A stretch of 14,270 nt of DNA from JAIBBG01 sp043748015 (lineage in GTDB: Bacteria; Bacteroidota; Bacteroidia; Flavobacteriales_D; Sanyastnellaceae), in the NCBI GenBank assembly GCA_043748015.1, contig JAYTOA010000005.1, positions 1 to 14,270 on the forward strand, in the 5' to 3' direction. This document shows, one piece after another, positions 12,958 through 14,270 of this stretch. The notes under the pieces are model-generated. The model was not told where the DNA came from. It worked only from the letters and a program-made list of their open reading frames with translations, and did no database searches. Within the stretch, counting starts at the first letter, position 1. Each line of letters begins with the position of its first letter. Both the position numbers and the translations under genes were made by a program.

Positions 12958-14270
12958 ATGAATATTGCAGTGATTGGATCCGGATATGTTGGCCTGGTAA
13001 CGGGAACATGTTTTGCCGAAACCGGAAACAATGTGACTTGTGTTGATATCAATGCCGACAAGGTGATGAGGATGCAGAACGGTGAAATCCCAATCTATGA
13101 ACCACACCTCGATGTAATTTTCGAACGCAACATCAGGGCGAATAGATTGCGCTTTACCACTGATCTCGAAACGGCTGTGAACGAAGCTGAAATAATTTTT
13201 CTTGCTCTTCCAACTCCTCCGGGAGAAGACGGCAGCGCAGATCTCAGCTATATTCTCAAAGTGGCTGACGACCTGAGCAAAATCATTAAGGAATACAAGA
13301 TCATAGTAGATAAAAGCACTGTGCCGGTTGGTACAGCAGAAAAAGTTCATGCTGCGATTGCTGCAAACACTAGCGTACCATTTGATGTAGTGAGCAATCC
13401 TGAATTCCTGCGCGAAGGATTTGCAGTAGATGATTTTATGAAGCCTGATCGCGTTGTGATTGGCACTACCAGCGCCCGTGCCCGCAAGCAAATGGAAGAA
13501 TTGTACAAGCCTTTCACGCGTCAGGGTAATCCAATTATTTTCATGGATGAAAGAAGTGCTGAGTTGACCAAGTATGCAGCCAATGCTTTTCTTGCGACAA
13601 AGATTTCCTTCATGAATGAAATTGCAAACTTTTGCGAGAAAGTCGGAGCAGATGTTGACGCTGTGCGTATAGGAATTGGAACGGATACCAGAATTGGCAA
13701 GCGTTTCCTTTTTCCGGGTATTGGATACGGTGGAAGCTGTTTTCCAAAAGACGTTCAAGCATTGTATCACAGCGGCATGTCACATAACTACGAATTCAAA
13801 ATTCTCAAGAGTGTAATGAAGGTGAACGAACGACAAAAAACTATTTTGTTGGGTTCAATTCTCGATCATTTCGGAGGAAGTCTTTCGAATGTAACAATCG
13901 CTATCTGGGGTCTTGCCTTCAAACCGGATACAGATGATATACGCGAATCACCCGCACTTTACATGATTGAACATTTGCTTCAGGCTGGTGCTAAAATTGT
14001 TGCTTTCGATCCGGAAGCAATGAAGAACGTTCAACAGCAAAAAGGATATTCGATTCAATATGCCGATGATCAATACACAGCCTTGGAAGGTGCGGATGCA
14101 CTTCTAATTTGCACTGAATGGGCTGCTTTCAGGAATCCTGATTTCGATAAAATGTCTTCACTTCTTAAAAGCAAGTCAATATTTGACGGGCGCAATTTAT
14201 ATGACCTGGATAAATTGAAGGAAAATGGATATTTCTATAAGAGCATTGGTAGAGATGTCATAAACTCAAT
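12958..14270 (+). CDS. ugd: UDP-glucose 6-dehydrogenase, 3' end outside window
   Basis: Oxidises UDP-glucose to UDP-glucuronate with two NAD molecules, feeding capsule, exopolysaccharide and LPS sugar synthesis in the cytoplasm. The frame is open from the ATG at 12958 to the right edge (437 codons), close to the usual length of about 440, so only a few residues should be missing. The N-terminus has the Rossmann motif IGSGYVGLV (G7, G9, G12) with D33 binding the ribose. DKSTVPVGT, NPEFLREG, KYAANAFLATKISFMNE and the active-site GYGGSCFPKD follow; the nucleophile is C261. A C-terminal UDP-binding region includes IWGLAFKPDTDDIRESP. The annotation is unambiguous for the UDP-glucose/GDP-mannose dehydrogenase family; glucose as substrate is the most likely choice. 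No partner gene is visible downstream. Confidence 0.96.
   Translation, partial: MNIAVIGSGYVGLVTGTCFAETGNNVTCVDINADKVMRMQNGEIPIYEPHLDVIFERNIRANRLRFTTDLETAVNEAEIIFLALPTPPGEDGSADLSYILKVADDLSKIIKEYKIIVDKSTVPVGTAEKVHAAIAANTSVPFDVVSNPEFLREGFAVDDFMKPDRVVIGTTSARARKQMEELYKPFTRQGNPIIFMDERSAELTKYAANAFLATKISFMNEIANFCEKVGADVDAVRIGIGTDTRIGKRFLFPGIGYGGSCFPKDVQALYHSGMSHNYEFKILKSVMKVNERQKTILLGSILDHFGGSLSNVTIAIWGLAFKPDTDDIRESPALYMIEHLLQAGAKIVAFDPEAMKNVQQQKGYSIQYADDQYTALEGADALLICTEWAAFRNPDFDKMSSLLKSKSIFDGRNLYDLDKLKENGYFYKSIGRDVINS

Noticed and set aside
12850..13770. Long minus-strand open frame of 306 codons antisense to ugd
   Set aside because: It lies over the strongly conserved ugd gene, has no recognisable domain, is rich in Cys, His and Ser as antisense frames often are, and has no promoter-like box.

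Overview
The window looks like a chromosomal segment of a Bacteroidota bacterium, probably of the Chitinophagia/Sphingobacteriia/Flavobacteriia type. The grounds are: many short lipoproteins with a Bacteroidota-style SPII signal, a type-IX-secretion-style S8 protease N-terminus, an S46 dipeptidyl-peptidase, a DUF6438 lipoprotein, a long YidC with a large periplasmic domain, almost no Shine-Dalgarno sites, and promoter-like TAnnTTTG boxes. Base composition is moderate to AT-leaning and looks uniform by eye. No rRNA, tRNA, CRISPR array or recognisable transposase was seen.

Layout. 1-2174 (minus strand): the N-terminal part of a secreted S8 (subtilisin-like) protease that runs off the left edge, an unassigned lipoprotein, and an exported MORN-repeat (YwqK-like) protein. 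2276-3369 (plus): malate dehydrogenase (mdh) with a good Bacteroidota promoter and a strong hairpin terminator. 3448-4377 (minus): a lipoprotein alpha/beta hydrolase that converges on mdh. 4541-9558 (minus): a probable three-gene unit, yidC - DUF6438 lipoprotein - S46 dipeptidyl-peptidase, closed by a hairpin terminator. 9624-10261: a small cassette carrying a GxxExxY-family gene between two mirrored 32-bp inverted repeats. 10295-11933 (plus): a FecCD-type ABC permease and a short ATPase, 1 bp apart. 12123-12806 (plus): a lipoprotein with three C-terminal membrane segments. 12958 to the right edge (plus): UDP-glucose 6-dehydrogenase, almost complete.

How the parts relate. Most genes are ordinary housekeeping or envelope functions: TCA cycle, membrane-protein insertion, peptide degradation, iron/cobalamin-type import, and UDP-glucuronate supply for surface polysaccharide. 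The stretch that ordinary annotation does not explain is 9583-10261. There a GxxExxY gene, whose protein carries D, ExK and QxxxY residues spaced as in PD-(D/E)XK nucleases, is bracketed by inverted repeats. Each repeat has three CAGATT-type words spaced 9 and then 10 bp from the outside inward. One repeat also forms a 10-bp hairpin with its inner neighbour. Just outside the left repeat lies a short stretch resembling the 3' end of a second GxxExxY gene. This is the best candidate for an undescribed mobile or repeat-associated unit. It sits exactly between the divergent yidC and fecCD-type genes, so its ends overlap their likely control regions.
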